A DNA stretch of 64,000 nucleotides. It comes from Pelobates cultripes (taxonomy: Eukaryota > Chordata > Amphibia > Anura > Pelobatidae). The notes under the pieces are model-generated. The model saw only the letters and a program-made list of their open reading frames with translations, ran no database searches and was not told the origin of the DNA. Position 1 is the first letter of the stretch. Each line of letters starts with the position of its first letter. A program made the translations under genes and the position numbers. This document shows positions 44,225-55,038 of this stretch, piece after piece. The DNA lies in the NCBI GenBank assembly GCA_933207985.1, contig OW240916.1, positions 321,596,509 to 321,660,508 on the forward strand. The letters are read 5' to 3'.

Positions 44225-44640
44225 CTGGTGGTCCGGTTGCAGTGAGTTGTCTATAGCCTGCAGCTCCTCTGGCTGCAGGCTGTCTTTACTCCAGCTGCTA
44301 GCAGAATGCTGTGTTGGTGCATTGCCATGGTAACACATGGAAACGCTTCACACAGCATGCTCGTGGGAGGAGCGCCGCCCTCCCAGTCAATAATGAACGA
44401 CCTTTGGGCTGGTGAGGGAGATCTGAGGGAGGTCTGCTGCTTAACGGCGAGAGCGGAGTTTGCGTGCGGGAGGTGGGGCTTGCAGACATGGGTGGAGCTT
44501 GTGTCGTAGGGGCAGAGACTGCATGCATGAAGAGGAGCAGGAGCTTCTGTGCCGGTGAAGCTGCTGGGAATTTGGAAGGGAGACTCAGTGCTTCCTCCAG
44601 CCCCCAGCAGCCTCAATGCAGCCCCCTGTACCTCTCTCCT
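44225..44640. other. GC-rich non-coding sequence
   Basis: No gene. It contains a CAGCTGC/GCAGCTC-rich part resembling the hAT-like sequence at 45423-45750. Confidence 0.4.
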
Positions 44641-44689
44641 GAATTCCCTTGGACTGTATAAGACTGTTACAGTCCGAGGGAAAATAAAA

Positions 44690-44947
44690 AATTTCAAACC
44701 GTAAATAGTTTACTGTATTACTAGCTATCTGTGACTGTTTTAATGAAATAATGTAGCCAGCAATTCTTAGTCTGTGCAGAACTGTTTTTAAAGCATCCAA
44801 ATGTTCACTTTCAATGTCATGTGAAAAGTATATATCATCTACGTAGACTTCCACATTTGGGATGTCTGTTAACAGTGAAATTACATCTGCTGTGAATAGA
44901 GCTGGGGAGTTAATAAAACAATGGGGTAATCGTGTCCAAACAAACAT
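44690..44947 (-). pseudogene. Endogenous retrovirus-like RT fragment
   Basis: About 85 residues of RT palm: an LPxxFINSPALF segment and YVDDIYFSHD with the intact catalytic YVDD, followed by a thumb-like SLKQSQIA. It resembles retroviral rather than LINE or Gypsy RT and looks closest to the foamy-virus/ERV-L side, though this cannot be settled from so short a piece. The LPQG Gly is replaced and no other pol, gag, env or LTR part is attached. Dead. Confidence 0.7.
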
Positions 44948-44949
44948 AC

Positions 44950-45420
44950 TGTTAATCTGCCCAGGTAAAACTAGTTATATTATAAAAAGCAAAAGGAGTG
45001 CAGGAGAAAATAGGATTATGATAAAATTTCCGCAAGAGTGGGTTTCCCTACTAGTTCTGGAAAATAGGAAAATTTACTGGAAAAGGGGGGAGGGGTGTAG
45101 TACATAATGACACAAGTGCAACCTCAATAAATTTATTAAAAGTTAACTTATAATAGAAACAAGTATAAATCAGGTGAGAAAAACCTTGGAGACAAATAGT
45201 TTAAAAGTATGTGTTGGTGGAAAGGACAACCCACCAAGTCTGTCTGAGACTAATATGTCTGAGAAATTCTTAACCTGTTCGTGTAATAACGGTTTAGTCC
45301 ACGTAAATCTGGGGGTTATTGTCTAAGCGGTGAGTCACAAATTTAAATTACACTATTCTAAAAACAGTGAACACTAAAACACTGAACCGAAAATAAGGAG
45401 AAATTCTACGCATATGATAT
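44950..45420. other. Unassigned A-rich sequence
   Basis: No frame or repeat end recognised. Probably decayed retroelement. Confidence 0.35.
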
Positions 45421-45422
45421 GA

Positions 45423-46075
45423 CCAGTGGCGTACTAAGGGGGGGTGGGGGAGTGGTCCGCCCCGGGTGCCACTTACTAGGGGGTTGCCCGGGGCAGACTG
45501 CAATGCCCCTCCTGCCTCAAACGCCGAGACCAGCGGTCTGCAGCTCCGCAATGTGCAGAGCTGCAGACCATGGACCTCGCGTGCACCGCCCAATCAGAGC
45601 GTTGCCGCGGATTACCACGGCAACGCTCTGATTGGGTCTCACGAGATCCATGGTCTGCAGCTCTGTGTGTTGCTGCAGACCGGAAAGGAGGGCCATTGGA
45701 CCACCAGGCAGCCCCCACTGGACCACCAGGGATTTAAGGTAATTTTTTTAGTCACCCCCCCTCTCCTCATCACCCCCCTCCCTCTCACAATCACCTCCCC
45801 TCTCCTTATCACCCCCCTCCCTCTCACAATCACCCCCTCCCCCCCTTATCTCGACTTTTTTTTTATTTATTATCCATGCCACATTTTATAAAGGTTAGTA
45901 CCAATTACAACATTTTTCATTTAACATATTGATATATATCACAATAATGATGTATTTTATTGTCTCTCATGTAATTTACAAACTTAAAAATGGGAGGTGA
46001 AAGGGCCTCATAAGTGGAATAGCCCAGGGCCTCTTTTCATCTAAATCCAGCCCTGTGTCTAGTTGCCGACTATGC
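45423..46075. mobile_element. hAT-like non-autonomous element with large palindrome
   Basis: Starts CAGTGGCGTACTAAGG, a typical hAT-like terminus; the 3' limit is not certain. GCAGACCATGGACC and CCAATCAGAGCGTTGCCG pair with their complements across 45559-45663. CCCCCTCTCC repeats follow at 45755-45840. Confidence 0.65.
45559..45663. repeat. 105-bp palindrome
   Basis: The inner stem 45589-45607 / 45617-45635 is perfect over 19 bp with a nine-base loop. The outer stem continues imperfectly to GAGCTGCAGACCATGG / CCATGGTCTGCAGCTC. Confidence 0.92.
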
Positions 46076-49000
46076 ACCTAAGTACATGTTAGTCGGTATA
46101 GTTATAGGGGAAGTATAGTTGATACACTGCAGGAAAGGTGTTGCAAAATTACTCTGCCGGTGTATAGGGGAAGGGCTAGGATTGTAGCCCATGGATCAGC
46201 GCAGCTAAAAGGAATAGGCCTTGACAGAGCCAGGAGGTAGGCATAGCAGCCACAGGAAGTTAGTGACAGCCAGCATGCTGGGTATGGCGGTGCCATAAGG
46301 GGAGTATTTATACCAGCCATTATATGAAGTGGCCATTTTAACTGAACCTAAGCTTACCTGTCAGTTGTGAAAGCTGCCTGCCCTGGAGGGAGAAGGCAGC
46401 AGCATGCAGGCAGCATGGAAGAACAGAGCAGTATTGAGGCAGGAGGCAGCATGGAGGTACAGGAGAGGCTGGAGTGAGCTGCTGCTGCATGCTCACTCCC
46501 ATCAGCCTCAGGCAGAACTCCAAGCAAGCCACCATCCTGGACACAAAGGTTGTGGCAGAAATCGTGGCTGGTGGCTGCAGGAGCAGCTGGGGGGCCCCGA
46601 GCACGTCTGCTCCCCCCTCGCCCATGCGGCGAGGGAACGGAGCCCGGCAAGGAGAGCGACGCCGTCCTAGCGGCAGCCCGGAAGTGACATCGGCAGTTTG
46701 GCGGCGCAAGAGGCTGTCAGGAGGAGGCAAGGGGACAGCTGAAAAGGAGGTCGGAAAGCAGGCGGGAGTTGGAGGGCGGCCGGCGCCGGCGGTTCGACGC
46801 GGCGCCGGTCAGGCAATGGGCAGGCCATGATGAGGCCGCACAGGAAGAGCGCCCCCTGCCATAAGGCGGGGGGCAGGAAAGCACGAAGGACAGCGAAATC
46901 CAGAATGACACGATGGCCGCCGGGCAGGGAGAGCGGCAAGAGGCGTCCTGGTGAGTCTGCCCCTGGTGGCATACCTGAGGAAAGGAAAACCTAAGGCAGG
47001 AGGGGTACTCGCAGGGGCTTCAGCTTGGAGCGGCACCGATGACGATCAGTGCGTTGCTGCCGTGGCTAAGGCAGTAAACCTCCCATGAAGGCGCTAGTTT
47101 TATGGCTGGGATTGTTGGGGGGGTTTTCGCTATTCCATTCAAAGTCGAGTGGTCACGCGAGGAAGCCCAATTGGGGGGTGGCGGGTCTGTTATATCCCGC
47201 CATTAGCGGATCTGTGGGTAAATGAGGACATCGACGCAGACCTGTTCTGTATTTTTGGCATCATTCGGCCTTGCCGTCGAGTTGGTTAGGGGGAGCGGGA
47301 TGCGTTCGATTATTGACGACCCTTCCATCTTTTGGGCTGCATGTTTGCCAAGGGGAAGTTCCATTTCATGTTCCTACTTTGGGAAGTTGGTTCCGTCTGG
47401 GAGTGGGTGGTGAAAGAGGAATCAGGAAGGGGTTCCTTAGTACATTATCTGTAAGATAGCTTGCTGTGTGGACTCGGCTGGGCCGGGCTGTTGTGGACAT
47501 ACCTTACGGTCGCGGGAATCCTACCGCACGTCTTAGCTTAGGCTGGAAATTGTTTTGGTGGTAGGAGAGTGTCAATTGCCTGGGGATCAGTTGACTGCAC
47601 TTCGGGAGTTCAGGGTGAAGGTTCGCAGGTCCAAGAAGGTCATGCTGAGAAATCGCAGTTGTTCATAAGGCAGTTTCAAGTTTGCATGTCAGGTTAGTCG
47701 CGAGGAATGGGTCTGTAGCCGTTTCATGGCGAAGGCTACTTGTGGAGCCATTGTGGGTTGTATCGAGTTGTCCTCTGGGAACATAGATTCCGGGGCATAC
47801 CTGGAAGGCAGGTGGTGCTTGGAGCGGTGGCGGAAGGCATGAAAGTCCTCTTATTTGAAGTTGGCATCTTTTGAGTTATTTGCATTGGGAGTGGCCGTGG
47901 CTCTAAAAGGTGAAGGATTAAGGGACAAAAAGTCGTAATTCACGGACAATACGGCGGGGTTCATGCAGTTTACCATCCAGCCGGGTCTTCGGTTCAGGAG
48001 GTATGCTGATGGCGGCAATTCGTATTACTGTGCAAGTCGTTTAATATTGGGTGCAGGCACGCCACGTGACTGGTTGGCGGAAGGTAGGGGCTGGGTACTT
48101 GGCTTGCACACAAGAGGACAATCTGCAAATGGCGGCCCCAGGGGGCGCGGGGGGAGGGACAGGCCGGTCTGGAGGAAATGTGGCAGCTCGAGACGCCATG
48201 CTTGGAGGATCGATACGGAATCCTATGGCACCGGGCATGGGGACTGCCTATGTGAAGGTTTGGGATATGTGGGACGAGGCAGTTGGTTTCACTGGTGGGT
48301 CCCAGTCAAAGGAGGGGCGAAGGGATACCTTGCTGTGGTTCCTAAGCCGCTTGTTCTTTCAGCGTTAGCTCCATCGGCAATGGACAGGAGCATGGCGGCA
48401 TTGGCGGTAGGGTTCAAACTGACCGATTGGGAGGTAGTCACAGAATGTTGTCACGTCCGTCAGGCATCGCTGGTCTTACGGAGAGGTATGAAATATGTCG
48501 GTGACGGGCGGCTGGTTTCATTGGGTAACGCAACGTCTGGTGGTGTGTTACTCTACTTTTGTGGTAAGTTTGTTTTGGTGGCCTTCTCGGGGGCTTGGAG
48601 CAATTCGGATTGGGGAGCCGGTGAGTGCCTTTCAGGCGGGTGTTGGGGGGTTCTACACTCGGTTGTCGAACCTCAGTCGGTTAAGGTAACAATTCGGTAG
48701 GGTTGTACAAGAACAGATGTGTCTGGTAAAGAAGGTTTGGTAAAGCTATATTCCTTGCTGGGGTCAGGGGTATGCCCGGCGTCAAGTGCATCATGCTACT
48801 TGGAGCTTCGCCCGGACATCCCGGGTGGCTTACTGGTAAAAGGGGACGGATCGGCGCTGTCACGATTCAATTCATGCAGGGGTTTGTTCAGAGGGGTTTG
48901 ACAATGTTGGGTTTGGATCCCGGGCACTTTGGGGCCCATGCTTCCCAGATAATGGTGGCGACAGAGGCGTCCTGCCTGGTTTTAAGTGAGGACCTGGGGA

Positions 49001-49127
49001 AACGTTTAGGCAGGTGGGAGTCAGTACGGTTTAAGTCCTGTTTACGGCCGGTCTATTTGGTTTAATGGCTATGGACGTATGGGTTTATGTTTGGGGCTAT
49101 GCCTTGTCGCTAATTACTTTTGTTTCA

Positions 49128-49705
49128 GGTTTGGTGACATGGTTGGTGGGCCACTCTTACATCTAAGGGGCGCAGAAGGGAGCCGCGGTTCAGGTCAAGT
49201 GCAACTGGGCTTTCCTTTGGAATTGGTGGAGCTGGAGTGGTTTTGGTTTTCGGGGGTTTTGGTGGCAAGGCATTAGTGGAGAAAATTTTCCGGAAGGTAA
49301 CCAGGGGTACTGTCCTGGACATTCTGGTAATCCGCAAGGGTGGGAAGGATATCGGCATGGTCCCAGAAAAGGAATTGAACAGGTGGAGGCAGAGGGAGGT
49401 GTGGTGGTGGTGCGGTCCGAGATGGTTCCTCGGTTACATTGGAGAGATACTAGGTACCCGGTCGCGGTGGCTCGGTGTCGAGGACAAATTAATAAAAAAT
49501 TGATGGCTGTATTAATCAGATGTGGGGGCGGTGTAACAGTAAGACACAACGAACTGGTAGGCAAGCTCCCTGGGTACTCCAGGGGGGATGGGGTACGTTT
49601 TCGGATGTAAGGTGTGATCTGTTTAAATTGGGCCTTCAGGAAGGCATTCAACAGGCCTTATTCCGGTGTGGTGGGGGTCGCTCAGGAGCTTTAGGTGTCA
49701 AGTCC
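49128..49705 (+). pseudogene. SGNH/GDSL-hydrolase-like domain of a DIRS-type element
   Basis: Read through frameshifts: VTWLVGHSYI near 49140 (block with Gly-His-Ser), an RKGGKDIGMVPEKEL segment near 49335 where the family has its GGND block, then VVVVRSEMVPRLHW near 49410 and a GDGVRF near 49590 where the family has its D.VH block. The domain is a serine-esterase fold; its role in retroelements is not known. The GND and DxxH residues look altered, so it is inactive. The order of four blocks makes the call plausible. Confidence 0.6.
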
Positions 49706-49844
49706 TGAGCTGTGGCGGGGAATGGCCTGGTTAAATCGGAGGGTAGATGGAGGAGAAAGTGGGCATCCTGAGGTTTAGTGTGGATTGGGCAGTGTTGCAC
49801 ATGGTCGGTAGGTTCGAGCCCGTCGGTGGCTCCGAACCTGGGGG

Positions 49845-49921
49845 TGTGGTGGTGTCTTGGTACACCCTACACTGGAACTGGTGGGTAGCAGTGTCTTGGT
49901 ACACCCCTGCAATGGATATGG
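49845..49921 (+). repeat. ~38-bp minisatellite, part 1
   Basis: Units TGGTGGGTAGC.GTGTCTTGG plus TACACCCCTACAAT; the array continues at 50506-50590 after the solo LTR. Confidence 0.85.
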
Positions 49922-50505
49922 TGTCACGATTCGGGAACCTAACAGGTCACAGATAGTAAAGGGTGCAGTACCGGTCCTTAGAATGGCCGGGTTAAGCACA
50001 CTAAGAATAGTCAGGAGACAAGCTAAGTAAAGGGAGCCAGAAAACAGGAGAACGAGAAACAAGCCGAGGTCAAAGGAATGGAGAAAGCAGGAGAATCGGA
50101 ATAACAAACCAAAAATACGGTAACCAGGGAGACACACAAGCAAAAAGCGATACAGGTATCAAAGACCACAACAGGGCACTGAGAGACAGGAAAGGTAAGT
50201 ATTTAAATCCTGTGCTTAATTCTGAGTGGATAACTTCCAATCACAATTAACAATCACACGTGGGGGATATCTATACCCCCCACTGTGATTATTGTGCTGT
50301 AGCTTTAACGCCGGGTCACGTGAGTGACCCCGGCGTTCAGATATTAGTGCCGGCTCCCAGCGTGCAGCGTTATACATGCTGCCGCTGGGAGGAGGAGAGG
50401 AGGACGCGAGCGGCGTGAGAGGGGACCGAAGGCGGCGACAGACCGAAGGTGAGTGCTGCGAGAGTATTGCAGCCTCCCCTCACAGCTGCCCGCGGAGCCC
50501 TGACA
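49922..50505 (-). mobile_element. Solo LTR, Gypsy A-like family
   Basis: TGTCACGATTCGG...GGAGCCCTGACA flanked by the perfect 5-bp duplication TATGG (49917-49921 and 50506-50510). It shares long stretches with 33845-34473. Confidence 0.92.
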
Positions 50506-50595
50506 TATGGTGGGTAGCGGCGTCTTGGTACACCCCTACAATAAATATGGTGGGTAGCGGTGTCTCGGTACACACCTACAATTTAACCTGGTGGA
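50506..50595 (+). repeat. ~38-bp minisatellite, part 2
   Basis: Same unit as at 49845; split by the solo LTR. Confidence 0.85.
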
Positions 50596-50849
50596 AATGT
50601 AGTCATTAGTGATGTCGCGAACATGAAATTTTCGGTTCGAGAATGGCGAACGCGAACTTCCACAAATGTTCGCGAACCGCCATAGACTTCAATGGGGACT
50701 AACACCTGGACTGTGGCATGCCGGAGGGGGATCCATGGCAAAACTCCCATGGAAAATTACACAGTCTGGTCTTAATCCATAAAGGGCATAAATCACCTAA
50801 CATTCCTAAATCACAATGGATATGGATTGACACCTGACATATGACATAT

Positions 50850-51640
50850 TGACACCTTGACATATGGATTGACACCTGTCCTCAGAGACCCTGATACACA
50901 CTGACACAGAGCAGAATAGGGACTGGTCCCCCTACATAGGGTCACTTGGCAGATATGGATTGACACCTGTCCTAAGGATCCCTGATACACACTGACACAG
51001 AGCAGAATAGGGACTGTTCCCCCTACATAGGGTCACTTGGCAGATATGGATTGACACCTATCCTCAGGATCCCTGATACACACTGACACAGAGCAGAATA
51101 GGGACTGTTCCCCCTACATAGGGTCACTTGGCAGATATGGATTGACACCTATCCTAAGGATCCCTGATAAACACTGACACAGAGCAGAATAGGGACTGTT
51201 CCCCCTACATAGGGTCACTTGGCAGATATGGATTGACACCTGTCCTCAGAGACCATGATACACACTGGCACAGAGCAGAATAGAGACTGTTCCCCCTACA
51301 TAGGGTCACTTGGCAGATATGGATTGACACCTGTCCTAAGGATCCCTGATACACACTGACACAGAGCAGAATAGGGACTTTTCCCCCTACATAGGGTCAC
51401 TTGGCAGATATGGATTGACACCTGTCCTCAGAGACCATGATACACACTGACACAGAGCAGAATAGGGACTGTTCCTCCTACATAGGTCACTTGGCAGATA
51501 TGGATTGACACCTGTCCTCAGAGCCCCTGATACACACTGACACAGAGCAGAATAGGGACTGTTTCTCCTACATAGGGTCACTTGGCAGATATGGATTGAC
51601 ACCTGTCCTAAGGATCCCTGATACACACTGACACAGAGCA
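50850..51640. repeat. 91-bp tandem array (about nine units)
   Basis: Each unit has GATATGGATTGACACCT, GATACACACTGACACAGAGC and CCCCTACATAGGGTCACTTG. No unique spacers. Confidence 0.95.
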
Positions 51641-51894
51641 GAATAGGAAATATTCACTAAATGCCAAACATTGTTATACAGGGGAATATTCAGTAAATAA
51701 GGATAAGGGGGGACCTACTGTCCTCCCCCCCGGCCCCCACCCCTGCACGGTGGGTGGGGGCCATAAATCTCAATGGGGGGGGGCCTACTGTCCTCCCGCC
51801 CCCACCGCTCACCGGTGCCATAAAAATAATGAGGGGGGGCCCTACTGTATGATGTTGTATCGATCAGGTAGTGTAAGGGTTACGCCCACTTCAC

Positions 51895-52200
51895 AGTGAC
51901 AGACCAAACTCCCCGTTTAACGCACCGCAAACAACTGCAAACAGTCCATTTGCACAACCGCAAACTCCCCATTTGCACAAGGTTGGATACCAAGCTAGCC
52001 ATGTCCCGTTCCTTGTCCTCACTGATGTCATTGAAGGTCTCTTCCTCCACCCAGCCACGTACAACACCAAGGGTCCCTGAAAGGTGACAACAAGCCCCCT
52101 GGGACGCCTGCTGTGTTTGGTCTTCCACCTCCTCAAAGCCACCTTCCTCCTTGACTCCTCTTCTTCAGACTCCTCTCTCTGCGTTGCCTCTCTCTGCGTT
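51895..52200 (-). pseudogene. hAT transposase-like fragment
   Basis: The minus strand reads DISEDKERDMASLVSNLVQMG, which parallels the segment at 63720-63790 (EEEEREMSSSASNLVQMGS). The DNA also matches through CACAAGGTTGGAT.CC and the Ser/Glu-rich coding stretch. So this is a second, shorter copy of the transposase region found at the far right. Confidence 0.7.
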
Positions 52201-52515
52201 ATTATAAGGTGTGTTAAGTAGTACTATTCTTATCAGTTTAATCCCTGTTATGTGCCTTTTTTTGGTTTGGTTTTTGAAACCACAGAATTGATGTTTGTTT
52301 CCCAGGCAGAAAGTGCCCTAAAACAGTGTTCCCAACCCCCGGGCCGCCGAGGCGCAGAGCATTGCAATCTTCCAGAGACCGCCCATTGTGTGACAATAGC
52401 GAATAAAAATTCCCTATTGTTACACTGATCCTCCTCCTGTGTCCTCCCGCTTCCTGATCGGCCGTAAGGCAAACCCCACGCCATTGGCCGAACTCAATCT
52501 GGGCCTTCAGGGGGA

Positions 52516-52630
52516 AAATGACAACTGTTTTCAAGTTGTCAGACAAAGTAGCTGCATTTAAAGCCAAACTGGAGTTGTGGGGACGGCGCGTGAACAGAGG
52601 CATTTTGGACATGTTTCAGACATTAGCGGG
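52516..52630 (+). pseudogene. hAT-1 transposase, piece 1
   Basis: Reads MTTVFKLSDKVAAFKAKL and LWGRRVNRGILDMFQTLAG, the segment preceding the dimerisation region in ZBED5/FAM200-type hAT transposases. The frame continues without change at 55980 after element C and one copy of its duplication. Confidence 0.85.
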
Positions 52631-53565
52631 TGTAACGGAGCTCCTTGTACTCCGACTGAGTACCCTCCGTTGATGGATGCTCCTAGCGCTTCCTGAGGAC
52701 TCCCAAGCACTGCAGCAGACACCACAACCACCGCAGACTCCGCAACCGCCGTATCTTGACTGGAGTCTCGCCGTCTTCCTTCCACCCTGGATCAGCTTCT
52801 GTCCTCCAGGACTGTGTGGTGAAGACCCCTCCTCCAAGGAGAGCGTGTCAGGAACAAGCTCTTAAAAGAGCTAAGTGACTCAAGCTCAGTGGAGCATGCA
52901 GAGCATAGCAATCCCCAATGTGATTATAACAGCTCCCTCCAATAACGAGACAAGGCTACGTTTAGAGGGATCAAGAAGAACTGTCAAAACCTTTATTCCC
53001 TTGGGACCAGCCAATACAGTCACCACAATAACATTGTTGTGAAACCTCAATAAAAATCACAAACAGTCAAACCATATCAAGAAACACACAGTGACTTATC
53101 ACAACACAATGGCACATTTTTAAAGGGGTGGGGGGAGACAATATTTAACAGTAAATATCTCACCTGCCTGCAGAATTAGCAATATGCAAATCTACCTGAA
53201 TATGCAAATGAACCAGTCTTGCAATTCAGGTAGTGCATATTGCTGTTGCTACCAACAGAGGGCACTAGACAAGCTCCATAGCCAAACCCACCTAGTTGGT
53301 AGCAAACCTCAGCAATACAAGAGAGCAGGCAATACATTACACAGTACACACACACACTATAAACAATTACATTACACACACCCTGCACCTATAATGGGTA
53401 CAGGGTGACTAAAACATAAGATAAATAAAGCAGCCTACATAAATAGTCTGTCTGAAGGTAGACTAGGGGCTTTAAAGCCAGATACATGAAAGAGTCATAG
53501 TCACAGGGGAGGAGGCTGGCAAGTAGGCCTCTCCAGGACCAAGTGGCGAAGGGCACTTCGTCACA
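52631..53565 (-). repeat. Element C 3' LTR
   Basis: Plus-strand ends TGTAACGGAGC...TTCGTCACA, so on the coding strand it runs TGTGACGAAG...CCGTTACA, the same end pattern as element B. Confidence 0.95.
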
Positions 53566-53582
53566 TATCTCCCCTTCGGGGG
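53566..53582 (-). promoter_or_regulatory. Element C polypurine tract
   Basis: On the minus strand CCGAAGGGGAGATA abuts the 3' LTR; the site for plus-strand priming. Confidence 0.8.
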
Positions 53583-54409
53583 GAAGACTAACCAGGCACC
53601 TGACTTTCTGTCGGTCAGTGCCTAAGTTAGTCGAGTCACCCACTGACCATAAGCAAGTGCCAGAGTAGCCCACCCACAACAAACAGTTATTAGAGCAGCC
53701 CACCCACAGCAAACAGTGACTGCACCTGGGTATTCCTCTGGGGTGATGGGGCAACACGCTGTGGGGACTTGAGGGGCAGAGGCCAGCGGCACTCTGCCCT
53801 GATGCCAGCGCTTCTGCTGGGAGGAGGGGGTGCAGGCCAGTCCTGTGACAAGGGGATCGGTAGGGCAGAGGCCAGCGGCGGTCTGCCCTGATGCCAGCTC
53901 TTCTGCTGGTGTAGCCTGCAGGACATCAGGCTCTGGACAAGGGACAAAGGGAGGGCAGAGGCCGACTGCACTCTGCCCAGCTGCCAGCTCTTCCGCTGGG
54001 GGCTTGGGACATAGTCCGGCTCAGTAGCCAGGGGAACGTGGGGGTCAGTGGGGGTTAACATCTCCCCTGTTAACCCTGGGGCCAAGTTAGGAGTTAGCTG
54101 GGGAGGGGAATTCGTACTTACCCCCTCCTCCTGTTGTCCCTGTGAGGGTAGTTGGGGATCTGGACAGGCTGTCCAGCATCCCTGTAGGTCAGGCACAGAG
54201 ACCACGGTCCCCTCTGCGCCATCTGGGAGATTGGTGTCTCCCCTTGGTAGGGTAAGCTGCTGATGGGGAGATAGGGTGCTGTGCTCCTCTCCCTGAAACA
54301 CAGGCTGCCGCTGGAGAGGGAGACCGCCTGTCTCCACTCCCATAACATTGTCCTGCTGCTGTAGAGAGAGACCAACTGTCTCTGCTCCCTGTAGGACACA
54401 CTGCTGCTG

Positions 54410-54520
54410 CAGTCGGAGTACAAGGAGCTCCGTTACACACAATGGGCGGTCTCTGGAAGATTGCAATGCTCTGCGCCTCGGCGGCCCGGGGGTTGGGAAC
54501 ACTGTTTTAGGGCACTTTCT
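54410..54520. other. Inverted patch copied from the left flank
   Basis: 54436-54520 is the exact reverse complement of 52308-52392, which spans 8 bases of older host sequence, the CCCTAAAA duplication and the first 69 bases of hAT-1. 54410-54437 is the reverse complement of 52631-52658, the start of the left LTR. The two pieces overlap by CA. Confidence 0.92.
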
Positions 54521-54529
54521 TCGGCCCCC

Positions 54530-54700
54530 TGGAATTCGCACTGCCGCTGGGGAGGAAGGACGACACCTTCGGCTCCCTGTAGCTTGCACTGCCGCTGTGG
54601 AGGAAGGACGACACCTTCGGCTCCCTGTAACTTGCACTGCCGCTGGGGAGGAAGGACAACACCTTCGCCCCCTGTAACTTGCACTGCCGCTGGAGACTAG
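54530..54700 (-). repeat. 60-bp coding repeats of element C
   Basis: Three units containing CACTGCCGCTGGGGAGGAAG and CACCTTCGGCTCCCTGTA on the plus strand. Confidence 0.9.
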
Positions 54701-55020
54701 GTGTCCATATCCTCAACCTCCACAGTTGTCGCTCAAAGGCCATTGCCGCACTGTTCTCAGCACTCAACTGGCGCATTACTTGGTGGACCACCTCGTTCGA
54801 AAGGTCTGGGCCATAGCAGACCAACCGCCTTTTTACCTCCTCAATGTAAGCGTCGTCCTCGTAGCGACGTATCATGTTGAGGTGCTCTTCGCAGGGCTCT
54901 ATCCATCCCTGCTCCATGCTGCTGTAGTTAGGGACGCTGCACAATGGCTAGCGTTGCCCTCAATAACCTCTCATACGATACCAGTGTCTCCGAGCTGCTT
55001 CTCCTCGCACTAGGACGCCA

Positions 55021-55038
55021 TCCCACCGCTGCCACCAA
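55021..55038 (-). promoter_or_regulatory. Element C primer-binding site (leucine tRNA)
   Basis: The minus strand reads TTGGTGGCAGCGGTGGGAT directly after the LTR. TGGTGGCAGCGGTGGGAT is the complement of the conserved 3' end of vertebrate tRNA-Leu (AAG/UAG isoacceptors) including CCA. Confidence 0.8.

Larger units (their letters stand above)
46080..49921 (+). mobile_element. Decayed DIRS-like retroelement (tentative)
   Basis: A ~3.8-kb GC-rich region lacking LTRs or LINE features. The assignment rests on the SGNH-hydrolase-like domain at its 3' end, which some vertebrate DIRS elements carry, and on a terminal minisatellite. Frames between 46340 and 48700 are open for up to 245 codons on either strand because of base composition; no recombinase or RT motif was found. 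Confidence 0.45.
50608..52323. mobile_element. Outer hAT-like element, left part
   Basis: Begins near TAGTGATGTCGCGAACATG and GGCGAACGCGAACTTCC, a frog hAT-type terminus. It contains a 91-bp repeat array, two GC-rich minisatellite units and a minus-strand transposase-like stretch, and is interrupted at 52324 by the inner hAT. Confidence 0.65.
53389..54917 (-). pseudogene. Element C gag-like repeat protein, broken
   Basis: Start MEQGWIEPCEEHLNMIRRYE at 54917. The N-terminal ~80 residues are helical and charged (EEVKRRLVCYGPDL, VVHQVMRQLSAENSAAMAFE). Then come 20-codon repeats of the type LQGAEGVVLPPQRQCK, a frameshift in the first repeat (one base lost near 54680), the inverted patch (54410-54520), further repeats (CVLQGAETVGLSLQQQ, LPLQRQPVFQGEE), a Pro-rich part, another shift near 53740, and an end CLLWVGC...GTDRQKVRCLVSL...CDE running into the LTR at 53565. 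Gag-like role is inferred from position only; there is no zinc knuckle or capsid motif. Homologous in plan to the frame in element B. Confidence 0.75.

Noticed and set aside
47963..48700. 245-codon plus-strand frame in the DIRS-like region
   Set aside because: GC-rich and without recognisable motif; competing frames are open on both strands, so composition explains it.
50850..51640. CRISPR-like regular repeats
   Set aside because: Units are 91-bp head-to-tail copies without unique spacers, in vertebrate transposon DNA.
54433..54684. Minus-strand frame ending in a Cys/Pro-rich tail
   Set aside because: The tail is the translated hAT-1 terminus of the inverted patch, not a real protein domain.
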